Positions 1 through 8,651 are shown, counted from the stretch's first letter. The stretch is 64,000 nt of DNA from Chryseobacterium sp. LAM-KRS1 (GCF_013184525.1 NZ_JAAOIZ010000004.1:496001-560000), one strand, 5' to 3'. Notes: generated from the letters alone by a model not told the origin. Program-made: numbers and translations.

Positions 1-1
1 C

Positions 2-475
2 GATACTGTAGGATTTATCAGAAAATTACCGACCCAGTTGGTTGAATCCTTTAAATCAACCTTGGATGAGGTGCGGGAAGCAGATTTGCTGATCCATGTC
101 GTAGATATCTCTCATGAAAGTTTTGAAGATCATATAGAATCTGTTAATCATGTTTTGATGGAAATTAATGCTCATCAGAAACCCATGATTATGGTTTTCA
201 ATAAGATTGATGACTTCAGCTATGAGAAGAAGGATGAAGATGATCTGACGCCGTCAACAAGAAAGAATGTTTCCCTTGAAGAATGGAAAAAGACCTGGAT
301 GGCAAAATCTAAATATCCAACGGTATTTATCTCGGCTTTGACAAAAGAGAATTTTCCGGAGATGAAGAAATTGATCTATGATGAAGTCATGAAAATCCAT
401 ATTTCAAGATTTCCATATAATGACTTCCTGTTTGAGTATTTCGATAACGACGAGGAAGATGAAAACAACAATTAA
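2..475 (+). CDS. hflX: GTPase HflX, C-terminal part (cut by window start)
   Basis: The reading frame is open from base 2, so the gene begins outside the window. The visible part opens with DTVGFIRKLPTQLVESF, the G3 (DxxG) region of HflX, followed by the G4 motif NKID near residue 56 of the visible part and an SALTKEN G5-like stretch. HflX is a translational GTPase that binds and splits stalled ribosomes. The tail is very acidic and Asn-rich (DNDEEDENNN). The stop overlaps the next ATG in a TAATG junction, so the two genes are probably translationally coupled. The family call is firm; the ribosome role comes from studied homologues. Confidence 0.93.
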   Translation, partial: DTVGFIRKLPTQLVESFKSTLDEVREADLLIHVVDISHESFEDHIESVNHVLMEINAHQKPMIMVFNKIDDFSYEKKDEDDLTPSTRKNVSLEEWKKTWMAKSKYPTVFISALTKENFPEMKKLIYDEVMKIHISRFPYNDFLFEYFDNDEEDENNN

Positions 476-1104
476 TGAAATATTACATCTTCCTTTTGCT
501 GCTGAATATTTCGGTTTTAGGCTTCGGTCAAAAATCGAAAATTGATTTTAAAAGTATAGAGAAAAACCTTAAAAATCCCGAATCACTTTATAATTATGAT
601 AAACTGATTTTCAAGTACAAAGGGATTCCAAAGTCATTGGATAGTATAGAAGCTCAGTATTTGTACTACGGTAGAAATTTCGAATCAAATAAACTAAATA
701 CTTCAGATAATGATTTTATAAGTCTGGCTGAAGCATTTAAGAATAATAATTTCGATGATTGCATAAGATTGGGTAAGATTTTATATGGTAAGGATCCGAC
801 CAATATGGATGTACTGCTGATTTTGCTGCGTGCTTATGATTCTAAAAAAGATGTAAGTAATTTTACTCATCATCTCGCACAGCTTCGATTACTTGCCGAC
901 GCAATCAAAAATTCGGGAGATGGAAAGACCGAAAAGACTGCCTATCAGGTCAATTCTGTGGGGGACGAATATATTTTCCTGAATATTCTCAATATCGGAG
1001 AAGGCTATACAAAAAGTTCAAAAACAGTAAAAGAAGGCATTATTGACTTATGGGAAAAAGAAAATAACAAAATATATATCAAAGTCCTTTATTTGGACTT
1101 TTAA
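475..1104 (+). CDS. DUF4919-like secreted protein
   Basis: This 209-residue protein starts with a clear signal peptide (residues 1-18, Leu-rich, ending GFGQ), so it is probably periplasmic. The body contains the YLYYGRNFES region and a helical repeat-like middle (FNNDDCIRLGKILYGKDP type spacing) that resemble Bacteroidota DUF4919 proteins; I recognise the family by general look and would not assign a function. It begins inside the hflX stop codon (TAATG) and is followed after 15 bases by the antiporter gene, so it is probably part of the hflX operon. Confidence 0.7.
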   Translation: MKYYIFLLLLNISVLGFGQKSKIDFKSIEKNLKNPESLYNYDKLIFKYKGIPKSLDSIEAQYLYYGRNFESNKLNTSDNDFISLAEAFKNNNFDDCIRLGKILYGKDPTNMDVLLILLRAYDSKKDVSNFTHHLAQLRLLADAIKNSGDGKTEKTAYQVNSVGDEYIFLNILNIGEGYTKSSKTVKEGIIDLWEKENNKIYIKVLYLDF

Positions 1105-1119
1105 TTAAAAAATAACTTA

Positions 1120-2406
1120 GTGGAATTATATTATTCATTTTCAGCGTTAATAGTTTTAGCATCCATATTCGCATATCTTAATTACAGATTTCTCAAACTT
1201 CCCAGTACTATCGGGATCATGGTAATTGCCATTGTGGTTTCAATTTTCCTGGTTTTATTTGGTGAAACTGTATTGCCAAGAACTTTTGGGCATCTTCATA
1301 AATTGATGAACAGCATAGACTTCACTGAAGTGTTAATGGGCGCAATGCTTAATTTTCTATTATTTGCAGGAGGAATTCATATTAATATTAATGACCTTAA
1401 AGAACAATTCAGGCCCGTTCTTATTTTCTCCACGGCAGGGGTTGTCATTTCTACTTTTATCGTAGGATTCGGAATGTTTTACCTGCTGCCTTTAGTGGGG
1501 ATCAAACTTCCTTTTATCTATTGTCTTGTTTTCGGGGCTCTGATATCTCCTACTGATCCCGTGGCTGTTCTGAGTGTGTTGAAGCAGGCAAAAGTTTCTA
1601 AATCTTTAGAGACTAAGGTTGCGGGAGAATCTCTTTTCAATGATGGTATGGCGGTTGTTGTTTTTACTGTAGTACTGCAGTTAGCTGTCGGGAAAGAAGT
1701 AGATTTAGGAGTGGAAAGTATTGGACTGTTACTGCTTAAAGAAGCTGGAGGGGGATTGTTATTGGGTGTTTTGTTAGGTTGGATTACTTCAAGACTAATG
1801 CGTGAGGTTGATGATTATATTATTTCAGTTTTGGTTACCCTTTCTGTGGTCATGGGCGGATACCTCATCGCAAGACAGATGCATATTTCAGGCCCTCTCA
1901 CCATGGTTGCTGCCGGATTATTTATGGGGAATTTTAACGTAAGATTCAAAATGAAATCAATTACTCAGGATTATCTTATTAAATTCTGGGAGTTAATTGA
2001 TGAAATATTGAACGCTGTACTTTTCTTATTTATAGGTTTTGAGCTGCTCATGATAAAGGATCTGAATCACTTTATTATTCCAGGGATTATTGCAATTATT
2101 GTTGTGTTGGTAGCAAGATTTATTTCAATATGGGGACCTACAAAATTTATGTCCTTCCGGACAAGGTTTAGTCCCCAAACGATAAAAGTGCTGTTTTGGG
2201 GTGGAATTCGTGGCGGAGTTTCTATTGCGCTGGCAATGTCTATTCCTAAAAGTGAGTATAGCAATATTATTTTAAGTATTACTTATTGTGTGGTAGTATT
2301 TTCTATTGTAGTACAGGGACTTACCATTGCTAAGGTTGCAAATCCTAAAAAGATTGCAAAAGAAGAATTGGAACAGGGAAGCATTGCTTTAGATAAAGAT
2401 GTTTAA
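1120..2406 (+). CDS. Na+/H+ antiporter, CPA1 (NhaP-like) family
   Basis: The 428-residue protein is built of about a dozen hydrophobic segments, ending near residue 410. The segment FGALISPTDPVAVLSVLKQA (about 138-157) followed by AGESLFNDGMAVVVF carries the TDP and the ND pair typical of CPA1 exchangers, where the Asp binds Na+ and H+. It should sit in the inner membrane and exchange Na+ or Li+ for protons. The start is a GTG, 15 bases after the preceding stop; the first in-frame ATG is more than 30 codons in and would remove a membrane helix. Substrate specificity cannot be read from sequence. Confidence 0.9.
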   Translation: MELYYSFSALIVLASIFAYLNYRFLKLPSTIGIMVIAIVVSIFLVLFGETVLPRTFGHLHKLMNSIDFTEVLMGAMLNFLLFAGGIHININDLKEQFRPVLIFSTAGVVISTFIVGFGMFYLLPLVGIKLPFIYCLVFGALISPTDPVAVLSVLKQAKVSKSLETKVAGESLFNDGMAVVVFTVVLQLAVGKEVDLGVESIGLLLLKEAGGGLLLGVLLGWITSRLMREVDDYIISVLVTLSVVMGGYLIARQMHISGPLTMVAAGLFMGNFNVRFKMKSITQDYLIKFWELIDEILNAVLFLFIGFELLMIKDLNHFIIPGIIAIIVVLVARFISIWGPTKFMSFRTRFSPQTIKVLFWGGIRGGVSIALAMSIPKSEYSNIILSITYCVVVFSIVVQGLTIAKVANPKKIAKEELEQGSIALDKDV

Positions 2407-2419
2407 TTGATTGATTGTT

Positions 2420-3139
2420 ATGAGTAACGTAGTCAAAGAAATACAGGAAGCACTTGCTGTTTTATCAATTCCCGAAAAAGCGGAATTCTTCCCGAAATTT
2501 TTTAAAACAGGAAAGGGGGAATATGGTGAAGGAGATATTTTTTTAGGTGTAAAAGTTCCTGATCAGAGAATTGTAGCGAAAGAATACTATTCCAAAATCT
2601 CTTTGAAAGAGCTCGGTGTTCTGCTTGCATCCGGTTTTCACGAATATCGATTGACTGCATTATTTATGCTGATCAGTAAATTTGAAAAAACAAAGGTGGC
2701 AGAGGAGAAAAAAGAAATTGTAGATTTTTATCTTAAAAATCTGCCATACATTAATAATTGGGACTTGGTGGATTCAAGTTGCTATAAAATATTAGGGAGG
2801 TATGCTTTTGAAAATCAACAAGAACACCTTTTAAGGGATCTTTCTCATTCTGATGAAATGTGGCATAAAAGAATAGCCGTAGTTGGAACAATGCATTACA
2901 TTAAAAAAGGCTTTTTTCATCTGACAAAGGAATTTGTAACGACGAATCTGAGCCATACGCATGATCTTATGCATAAAGCAAATGGCTGGTTATTAAGAGA
3001 GATGGGAAATAAAAATGAAGGAGAATTAGTTACCTATCTCAATAAGTACTATAAGGAAATGCCCAGGACCTGCCTGAGGTATGCTATTGAAAAACTGGAT
3101 GAGGAGCTACGACAGGATTATTTAAAAGGAAGGATCTAA
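2420..3139 (+). CDS. DNA alkylation repair protein, AlkD-like
   Basis: About 239 residues of HEAT-like helical repeats with the family signatures FKTGKGEYGEGDIFLGVKVP near the N terminus and NNWDLVDSSCYKILG in the middle, the latter carrying the WD pair found in AlkD. AlkD-type enzymes excise 3- and 7-alkylated purines without flipping the base. I place the start at the ATG at 2420; a TTG at 2411 would add three residues with no support. The stop overlaps the next start (TAATG). Whether this protein is an active glycosylase is inferred from the family. Confidence 0.88.
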   Translation: MSNVVKEIQEALAVLSIPEKAEFFPKFFKTGKGEYGEGDIFLGVKVPDQRIVAKEYYSKISLKELGVLLASGFHEYRLTALFMLISKFEKTKVAEEKKEIVDFYLKNLPYINNWDLVDSSCYKILGRYAFENQQEHLLRDLSHSDEMWHKRIAVVGTMHYIKKGFFHLTKEFVTTNLSHTHDLMHKANGWLLREMGNKNEGELVTYLNKYYKEMPRTCLRYAIEKLDEELRQDYLKGRI

Positions 3140-3468
3140 TGGATTGTTTATTTTGGAAAACAGGAACACATTATTTTTTACACCTGGTATTTCCTGTTTT
3201 GATAGCATATATATTTTATAGGGATCACTGGAAAAGAACTTACCTGATACTCCTAGCTACCATGTTAGTTGATCTGGATCATCTGTTTGCTAATCCCATA
3301 TTTGATCCTGACAGAAACAGTATAGGATTCCATTTTTTACATTCTTACTATGCAATTGCGGTGTACTTTTTGATGCTTTTTTTTAAAGGAAATATAAGAA
3401 TTATTGGCATCGGACTTTTATTGCATATGCTAACTGATTATCAGGATTTCAATCTTTGGTGTCATTAA
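3139..3468 (+). CDS. DUF6122-like small membrane protein
   Basis: This 109-residue protein has three to four hydrophobic segments and conserved polar pairs: HYFLHLVFP near the N terminus, DLDHLFANP around residues 46-54, FHFLHSY around 64-70 and HMLTDYQD near the end. The His/Asp-rich motifs in and near membrane segments recall membrane-bound metal-dependent hydrolase-like families, but that is only a resemblance. It matches what is called DUF6122 in Bacteroidota. It is translationally coupled to the AlkD-like gene through a TAATG overlap and closes the hflX gene cluster. Confidence 0.75.
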   Translation: MDCLFWKTGTHYFLHLVFPVLIAYIFYRDHWKRTYLILLATMLVDLDHLFANPIFDPDRNSIGFHFLHSYYAIAVYFLMLFFKGNIRIIGIGLLLHMLTDYQDFNLWCH

Positions 3469-3533
3469 AATATCATTAATCTTTTCTTTTAATATTCTAA
3501 TCTTCATTGATTTTTTGTATTTTGTAAACACTT

Positions 3534-4604
3534 ATGAAATTAAAAGAACTTTTACATTATACCTTTATTTTCCCGGTTTTAGCTGTAGGGTATTACTTTT
3601 CCGGTCTGATGGCAAACGGTGTCATTTATGAAGTAATAGCAGGAATTTTACTTACAGGAAGTGTGCTTTCGGCTGTTCATCATGCGGAAGTGGTAGCCCA
3701 TAAAGTAGGAGAGCCATTCGGGACAATTATTCTTGCTCTTTGTATTACCATTATTGAAGTGGCGTTAATTATTTCTTTAATGATAGCAGGAGGAGATCAG
3801 GCGGTAACGCTGGCAAGGGATACTGTTTTTGCGGCTGTAATGATTATTCTGAACGGAATATTGGGGATATGTATTTTAGTAGGTGGAGTAAAGTATTATG
3901 AGCAATTTTTTGCGAGAACTTCTGCTACAACCTATCTGGTAAGTATTGTGTCTATATTGGCGCTTACTCTTATTCTTCCCAACTTTACTTCAAGTGTAAA
4001 CGGACCTTTTTATAATACGGCCCAACTGATCTTTGTTTCAATTGCCTGTCTTGTTATTTATGGTGTATTTCTTATGGTTCAGACAGTGAGGCACAGGAAC
4101 TATTTCATTATTACATCAGATGATCCGGATTCACATTACATCCCTTCAAAAATAGCGACTCTTATCAGTTTTGTATTTCTTGTTATCTGTCTGATTATTG
4201 TTGTCTTAATGGCGAAAGGGCTTTCTGCGACCATCGAAAATATGGTTCAGAGTGTTGGAGCGCCAAAATCTTTGGTTGGAGTAATTATTGCAGCTGTGGT
4301 TTTGCTTCCGGAAGGAGTTGCGGCGATCAGGGCAGCCAGAAATAATCAAATACAATCAAGCGTTAATCTCGCTTTAGGTTCTGCGCTGGCTAGTATTGGA
4401 TTAACCATTCCTGCTGTGTCTATAGTTTGTATCATGTATGACATACCTTTTGTATTAGGACTGGATAGAAAGGATATTATTTTGCTTTCTTTATCGGTAT
4501 TTATCGTTATGCTCTCATTAAGCAGAGGGAAAACCAATATTTTATACGGAACTGTTTTATTGGTAAACCTGGCGGCTTATATTTTTACTGTAATCGTTCC
4601 TTAA
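3534..4604 (+). CDS. ChaA-like calcium/sodium:proton antiporter
   Basis: The 356-residue protein has about ten membrane segments arranged as two related halves, as in the cation/Ca2+ exchanger superfamily. The first half has GEPFGTIILALCITIIEVAL (about 60-79) and the second VLLPEGVAAIRAARNNQIQS (about 260-279); the acidic residues in these repeats (E in IIEVAL, E in LPEG) are the expected cation ligands. It probably exports Ca2+, Na+ or K+ in exchange for protons. An imperfect -7-like sequence (TATTTTG) lies just upstream. The 3' end overlaps the convergent haemoglobin gene by four bases. Confidence 0.88.
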   Translation: MKLKELLHYTFIFPVLAVGYYFSGLMANGVIYEVIAGILLTGSVLSAVHHAEVVAHKVGEPFGTIILALCITIIEVALIISLMIAGGDQAVTLARDTVFAAVMIILNGILGICILVGGVKYYEQFFARTSATTYLVSIVSILALTLILPNFTSSVNGPFYNTAQLIFVSIACLVIYGVFLMVQTVRHRNYFIITSDDPDSHYIPSKIATLISFVFLVICLIIVVLMAKGLSATIENMVQSVGAPKSLVGVIIAAVVLLPEGVAAIRAARNNQIQSSVNLALGSALASIGLTIPAVSIVCIMYDIPFVLGLDRKDIILLSLSVFIVMLSLSRGKTNILYGTVLLVNLAAYIFTVIVP

Positions 4605-4984
4605 TTTAATTTTCTCGCCATTTCCATTTTATAGGACATAAGTTTTGCGATGTTTTCAGATTTGTAGATGGCCATGTCCGCACTTTCACCGATGAAAAGC
4701 TCTTCAATTGTGCTTTTCCAAAGGAAGAGCCACTGGTCGAAGTGTTTTTTTTCCATTGCATGAAGTTCGTTGATGGGAAAGTGAACGGCCATTGGATTTC
4801 CTTTATAGCTCATCTGGCCAAAAAGAATCGTTTCCCAGAAAGAATACATCTTAGTAAGGTGTTTATCCCAGTCTACTTTAATGATGTCTTTAAAGAAAAA
4901 CCCAATGGTCTCATCCTGAATTACCTTTTGATAAAACGAATTGACTAATAGTTCTATATCTTCTCTTGATTCAAGCTTTTTCAT
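4601..4984 (-). CDS. Group III truncated haemoglobin
   Basis: At 127 residues it has the length and landmarks of the class III (P-type) 2-over-2 globins: LVNSFYQKVIQDETIGFFF at the N terminus, WDKHLTKMYSFWETILFG in the middle, then NPMAVHFPINELHAMEKKHF, which carries the histidines expected for the proximal side. Such globins bind O2 or NO with haem; the physiological role in this group is unsettled. A perfect -7 box ends only four bases before the ATG, so the transcript is probably leaderless. The gene converges on and overlaps the antiporter gene. Confidence 0.9.
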   Translation of the reverse strand: MKKLESREDIELLVNSFYQKVIQDETIGFFFKDIIKVDWDKHLTKMYSFWETILFGQMSYKGNPMAVHFPINELHAMEKKHFDQWLFLWKSTIEELFIGESADMAIYKSENIAKLMSYKMEMARKLN

Positions 4985-4988
4985 AACT

Positions 4989-5011
4989 CAAAGTTAATTT
5001 AAAATCAATTG
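4989..5011 (-). promoter_or_regulatory. Promoter -7 box of the truncated haemoglobin gene
   Basis: On the minus strand TAACTTTG (4996 to 4989) matches the Bacteroidota consensus TAnnTTTG exactly, with TTTG 16 bases further upstream (a TTG at 22 bases is an alternative). Only AGTT separates the box from the ATG, which places the likely transcript start at or next to the start codon. Confidence 0.65.
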
Positions 5012-5029
5012 ACAAATTCAATCATCGAC

Positions 5030-5064
5030 TTGATAAATTTCATGAAAACAATATTTTATCTTTG
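5030..5064 (+). promoter_or_regulatory. Promoter of the KirBac channel operon
   Basis: TATCTTTG at 5057-5064 is a perfect -7 box; a TTG lies at 5030-5032, 24 bases upstream, slightly beyond the usual spacing. It faces away from the haemoglobin promoter and leaves a leader of about 40 bases before the ATG at 5112. Confidence 0.65.
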
Positions 5065-5111
5065 CAACGATGTGATGAGTTGCATCAGTAAAAAGAAAAT
5101 GATCTATAAAG

Positions 5112-6083
5112 ATGGCAGGAGGATTTAGGCGAAAGATTCGCCAGAAAGATACAGATAGCAGTGGTTTTGGAAGCAATGCCTCCGGACGGTTTATTAATAA
5201 AGACGGTCTGCCAAATGTTAAGAGAAAAGGGGTTAATGTTTTTAACCGGTTGAGTTGGTATCATACCATGCTGAATTTATCTACATTCCGTTTCCTGTCT
5301 TATTTGGTTATCGCTTATATTCTTGTTAATATCGTTTTTGCATTAATCTACTATTCCATAGGAGTGCAGCATTTAACAGGGATAGATAAGAGCGATCCGG
5401 TAAATGAGTTTATTGATGTGTTTTTTTTCAGTTCACAGACCTTTACTACAGTTGGATATGGAAGAATAGCTCCGGTGGGGTTTTTAGCGAGTTTAGTGGC
5501 TACATTTGAGGCTTTTCTGGGATTGCTTACCTTTGCAATTGCAACGGGTTTATTTTATGGAAGGTTTTCAAGGCCCCGAGCTTATTTGCGATTTTCTGAT
5601 ATAGCAGTTATTTCGCCATTTCAGGGAGTTACTGCGCTGATGTTCAGGCTGGCTCCTTATAAAAATAATGCACTTACTGACGCAGATGTTATTGTATCTG
5701 CAGCAATTGAAGTTATTGAAGATGGAGTCCCTAAAAGCAACTTCTACAGGCTGGAAACCCGATTGAGTAAAATAAGTACTTTAGCTTTGAATTGGACTGT
5801 TGTCCATATCATCAATGAGGATTCTCCTTTCTATAGCTTTTCGGAAGAGGATTTTAAAAATATTGATATAGAGATTATTGTTCAGGTTCGTGCTTTTGAC
5901 GAAGTTTTTTCCAATACTGTGGTTCAAAGGTCATCTTATGTGACAGGGGAAATTATTTATGGAGCCAAGTTTGTCCCAATGTATTATCCGAATAAGGATA
6001 ATCAGTCGACAATTCTGGATCTGGATAAGATTAATGAATACCAAAAAGCAGATCTTCCTGTTTTTACCGGGGAAAAAGAATAA
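5112..6083 (+). CDS. Inward-rectifier potassium channel, KirBac type
   Basis: The 323-residue protein has the full Kir layout: a cytoplasmic N-terminal stretch with a slide-helix region around NRLSWYHTML, a first membrane helix at about 60-82, a pore loop with the selectivity filter TTVGYG at 112-117, a second helix at about 122-150, and a C-terminal beta-rich cytoplasmic domain starting at RFSRPRAYLRFSD. The filter shows K+ selectivity. Gating ligands of bacterial Kir channels (phospholipids, pH) are known for homologues only. Its stop overlaps the start of the cysteine-cluster gene (TAATG), which suggests joint expression. Confidence 0.95.
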   Translation: MAGGFRRKIRQKDTDSSGFGSNASGRFINKDGLPNVKRKGVNVFNRLSWYHTMLNLSTFRFLSYLVIAYILVNIVFALIYYSIGVQHLTGIDKSDPVNEFIDVFFFSSQTFTTVGYGRIAPVGFLASLVATFEAFLGLLTFAIATGLFYGRFSRPRAYLRFSDIAVISPFQGVTALMFRLAPYKNNALTDADVIVSAAIEVIEDGVPKSNFYRLETRLSKISTLALNWTVVHIINEDSPFYSFSEEDFKNIDIEIIVQVRAFDEVFSNTVVQRSSYVTGEIIYGAKFVPMYYPNKDNQSTILDLDKINEYQKADLPVFTGEKE

Positions 6084-6571
6084 TGGATATAGAATTATAC
6101 AGAAAACAAGCTTTACAAAAGCAAAAGGAGCATAAGAGATTTCTGGACGGATTAAAGAAAAAGCCGCCCAAAAATCTTGATTATGTTGTTCAGGAAACCC
6201 ATGAAGAGGTATTTGAGAAAGTGGATTGTCTTCAATGTGCAAATTGCTGTAAAACTACCGGGCCTTTATATACAGAGAAGGATATTGAGCGCATTGCTAA
6301 GCATCTTCGAATGAAGCCTGCAGATTTTGAATCAAAATTCCTGAGGATAGATGAGGATAATGATAAGGTACTACAAAACTTACCCTGCTTTTTTCTGAAT
6401 GATGATAATACGTGCTCGATATATGAAGTGAGACCTAAAGCCTGTAGGGAATATCCTCATACGGATAGAAAGAAGATTTATCAGATTAATTCGTTAATGG
6501 TAAAAAATACTGTTATTTGTCCGGCTGCGTTTGAATTTGTGGAGCGGATTATGAAAAATTTAGGAAAATAA
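6083..6571 (+). CDS. YkgJ-family cysteine cluster protein
   Basis: The 162-residue protein has the CxxCxxCC cluster (CLQCANCC, about residues 50-57), then LPCFFLNDDNTCSIYEVRPKACREYPH with three more spaced cysteines, the standard pattern of the YkgJ/zinc-or-iron chelating family (UPF0153). The cysteines are expected to bind a metal or Fe-S cluster; the molecular role is not known. No signal peptide, so it is cytosolic. It overlaps the potassium channel gene by one base (TAATG); a functional link to the channel is only implied by this coupling. Confidence 0.88.
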   Translation: MDIELYRKQALQKQKEHKRFLDGLKKKPPKNLDYVVQETHEEVFEKVDCLQCANCCKTTGPLYTEKDIERIAKHLRMKPADFESKFLRIDEDNDKVLQNLPCFFLNDDNTCSIYEVRPKACREYPHTDRKKIYQINSLMVKNTVICPAAFEFVERIMKNLGK

Positions 6572-6690
6572 CCTATAATCAAAATTCATCTTAAAATAAT
6601 ATAAAGTACGTTAAATAAGACCTTTACATATAATTTAATAAAATAAATGGCGTTCTAGAAATACTAAACACCCATTTAAAATATTAGAAT

Positions 6691-7011
6691 ATGAAAAAGT
6701 TAATTTTCACAGCAGCATTTTCTTTAGTAGGAATGATTGCTGTATCAGCTCAGACTGAGACACAGAAGAAGGTTGATCCTAATCAGACTACAACCCAGAC
6801 AACTCCACAAACGATGCAGTCTAATTCCAATACGACTACACCGAATCAAACATTAAGTACAGGTACAACCACTACTGTTGATACTTCGGCCAACCCAACT
6901 AAAATGACTGATGGAACAACAAGTGTTAGTACTGAAACTGTTGTTGAGGCAACAAAACCTTCTGAAGCGACTAAAGAAGAGAAGAAGGCTAAGAAGAAAA
7001 AGTCGAAATAA
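6691..7011 (+). CDS. Small secreted Thr/Gln-rich protein with Lys-rich tail
   Basis: The 106-residue product has a signal peptide (MKKLIFTAAFSLVGMIAVSAQ, cleavage probably after SAQ or at AVSA) and then a low-complexity body dominated by Thr, Gln, Asn and Ser, ending in a basic run (KKAKKKKSK). Nothing in it points to a catalytic function. Small exported proteins of this composition are common in Chryseobacterium. A strong terminator follows directly, and no gene lies close upstream, so it is a single-gene transcript. Confidence 0.72.
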   Translation: MKKLIFTAAFSLVGMIAVSAQTETQKKVDPNQTTTQTTPQTMQSNSNTTTPNQTLSTGTTTTVDTSANPTKMTDGTTSVSTETVVEATKPSEATKEEKKAKKKKSK

Positions 7012-7034
7012 ATTGTTAAAAAGTTGAAATGAAG

Positions 7035-7066
7035 ATCCTGAAATTATATATTTCAGGATTTTTTTT
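7035..7066 (+). terminator. Rho-independent terminator after the Thr-rich secreted protein
   Basis: A perfect 10-bp stem (ATCCTGAAAT with ATTTCAGGAT, loop TATAT) is followed by an unbroken run of eight T residues. It lies 24 bases after the stop at 7011. Confidence 0.85.
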
Positions 7067-7148
7067 GAGCATAAAATGTCTGGGAGCATATTATTCCCTA
7101 CCAAATGATGATGGGAGATTCGGTTATCTTGTATGTTTTTTTACATAA

Positions 7149-7177
7149 AAAAAGCATTGAATATATCAATGCTTTTT
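7149..7177. terminator. Second hairpin between convergent genes
   Basis: AAAAAGCATTGA pairs with TCAATGCTTTTT around a five-base loop, giving A-run and T-run flanks on the two strands. It could stop transcription in either direction and backs up the terminators on each side. Confidence 0.65.
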
Positions 7178-7224
7178 CCTTTCACTTTTTACTTTTTTCC
7201 CATTATCCCCGGGAACAGGCTATA

Positions 7225-7254
7225 AGAAAAAAGGCCGGGAAGATTCCCAACCTT
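7225..7254 (-). terminator. Terminator of gdhA
   Basis: On the minus strand a stem AAGG..GGGAA / TTCCC..CCTT with one 2-base internal mismatch ends in TTTTTTCT. It sits 13 bases beyond the gdhA stop codon. Confidence 0.75.
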
Positions 7255-7266
7255 TATATTTTTATC

Positions 7267-8625
7267 TTACACAACTCCCTGAGCTAACATTGCTTCTGCA
7301 ACCTTTACAAAGCCGGCAATATTTGCCCCTTTTACATAGTTTACATAGCCATCTTCCTCTTTTCCGTAGTCTCTACAAGCTTTATGGATTCCAATCATGA
7401 TTTCCTTTAATCTTGCATCTACTTCTTCAGAAGTCCAGTTCAAACGAATTGAGTTTTGAGTCATTTCTAATCCTGAAGTAGCCACACCACCGGCGTTAGA
7501 TGCTTTTCCAGGAGAGAATAATACTTTGCTGTCTAAGAAATAATTGATGGCTTCTAATGTTGAAGGCATATTAGCAGCTTCAGTTACACATAAAACTCCG
7601 TTTTCAACCAATATTTTAGCATCTTCGAAATCTAATTCGTTTTGGGTTGCAGAAGGGATTGCCACATCACACTTCACTTCCCAAGGACGTTTCCCTGCAT
7701 GGAATACAGCAGATGGATATTTTTTAGCATAATCCTCAGCTCTGTTATTACCGGAAGCTCTCAATTCCAATAAGTAATCGATTTTATCTCCTTCAATACC
7801 GTCTTTATCATAAATGTATCCGTCAGGACCTGAAATGGTAACCACTTTTCCTCCTAATTCAGATACTTTTTTAATTACTCCCCACGCTACATTACCAAAA
7901 CCTGAAACAGAAACTATTTTGTCTTTAAAAGTTTGGCCAATGGTTTTCAGCATTTGCTCAGCAAAATACACAACACCATATCCCGTAGCTTCAGGACGGA
8001 TCAATGAACCTCCATAAGCAAGTCCTTTACCAGTAAGAACACCGGTAAATTCATTTCTGATTTTCTTATATTGTCCGAAAAGGTATCCGATTTCTCTTGA
8101 TCCTACCCCAATATCTCCGGCTGGAACGTCAGTTTCAGGACCAATATGCTTGCATAATTCAGTCATGAAAGCCTGGCAGAAACGCATTACTTCCATATCT
8201 GATTTTCCTTGTGGATCAAAGTCAGAACCTCCTTTACCACCTCCCATTGGAAGAGTAGTTAATGAGTTTTTGAAAACTTGTTCAAAAGCTAAAAACTTAA
8301 GAACAGATAAATTTACTGTCGGATGGAAACGAATTCCTCCTTTGTATGGTCCGATTGCAGAGTTCATCTGAATTCTGAAACCTCTGTTTACCTGGATCTC
8401 TCCTTTGTCATCAACCCATGGAACTCTGAAAATAATAATTCTTTCAGCTTCAGCCATTCTTTCTAGAAGCTTCATTCCTGTATATTCCTTCTTTGTAGCG
8501 ATAAATGGGATAACAGTAACTGCAACTTCTTTTACGGCTTGTAAAAATTCTGGCTCGTTAGGGTTTTTTGCCTCAATTTTTGCAATAAACTCCTGGATTT
8601 TCTGGTCAATATTATATTGTTCCAT
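7267..8625 (-). CDS. gdhA: NADP-specific glutamate dehydrogenase
   Basis: The 452-residue protein is the normal length of the hexameric 50-kDa glutamate dehydrogenases. It has NSAIGPYKGGIRFHPTVN and LPMGGGKGGSDFDPQGKSD (about 123-141), which holds the substrate-binding and catalytic lysines, then PAGDIGVGSREIGYLFGQYK, and a Rossmann domain with SGFGNVAWG (about 242-250). It catalyses reductive amination of 2-oxoglutarate with NADPH, the main ammonia-assimilating route in many Bacteroidota. NADP preference is inherited from the closest subfamily. It has its own promoter and terminator, so it is monocistronic. Confidence 0.96.
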   Translation of the reverse strand: MEQYNIDQKIQEFIAKIEAKNPNEPEFLQAVKEVAVTVIPFIATKKEYTGMKLLERMAEAERIIIFRVPWVDDKGEIQVNRGFRIQMNSAIGPYKGGIRFHPTVNLSVLKFLAFEQVFKNSLTTLPMGGGKGGSDFDPQGKSDMEVMRFCQAFMTELCKHIGPETDVPAGDIGVGSREIGYLFGQYKKIRNEFTGVLTGKGLAYGGSLIRPEATGYGVVYFAEQMLKTIGQTFKDKIVSVSGFGNVAWGVIKKVSELGGKVVTISGPDGYIYDKDGIEGDKIDYLLELRASGNNRAEDYAKKYPSAVFHAGKRPWEVKCDVAIPSATQNELDFEDAKILVENGVLCVTEAANMPSTLEAINYFLDSKVLFSPGKASNAGGVATSGLEMTQNSIRLNWTSEEVDARLKEIMIGIHKACRDYGKEEDGYVNYVKGANIAGFVKVAEAMLAQGVV

Positions 8626-8651
8626 ATATTAAGGTTGAATATTATTGCCAA

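Noticed and set aside
7105..7287. A 60-codon plus-strand frame running through the gap after the Thr-rich secreted gene.
   Set aside because: It runs through two hairpin terminators and into the end of gdhA on the other strand; composition is that of non-coding sequence.
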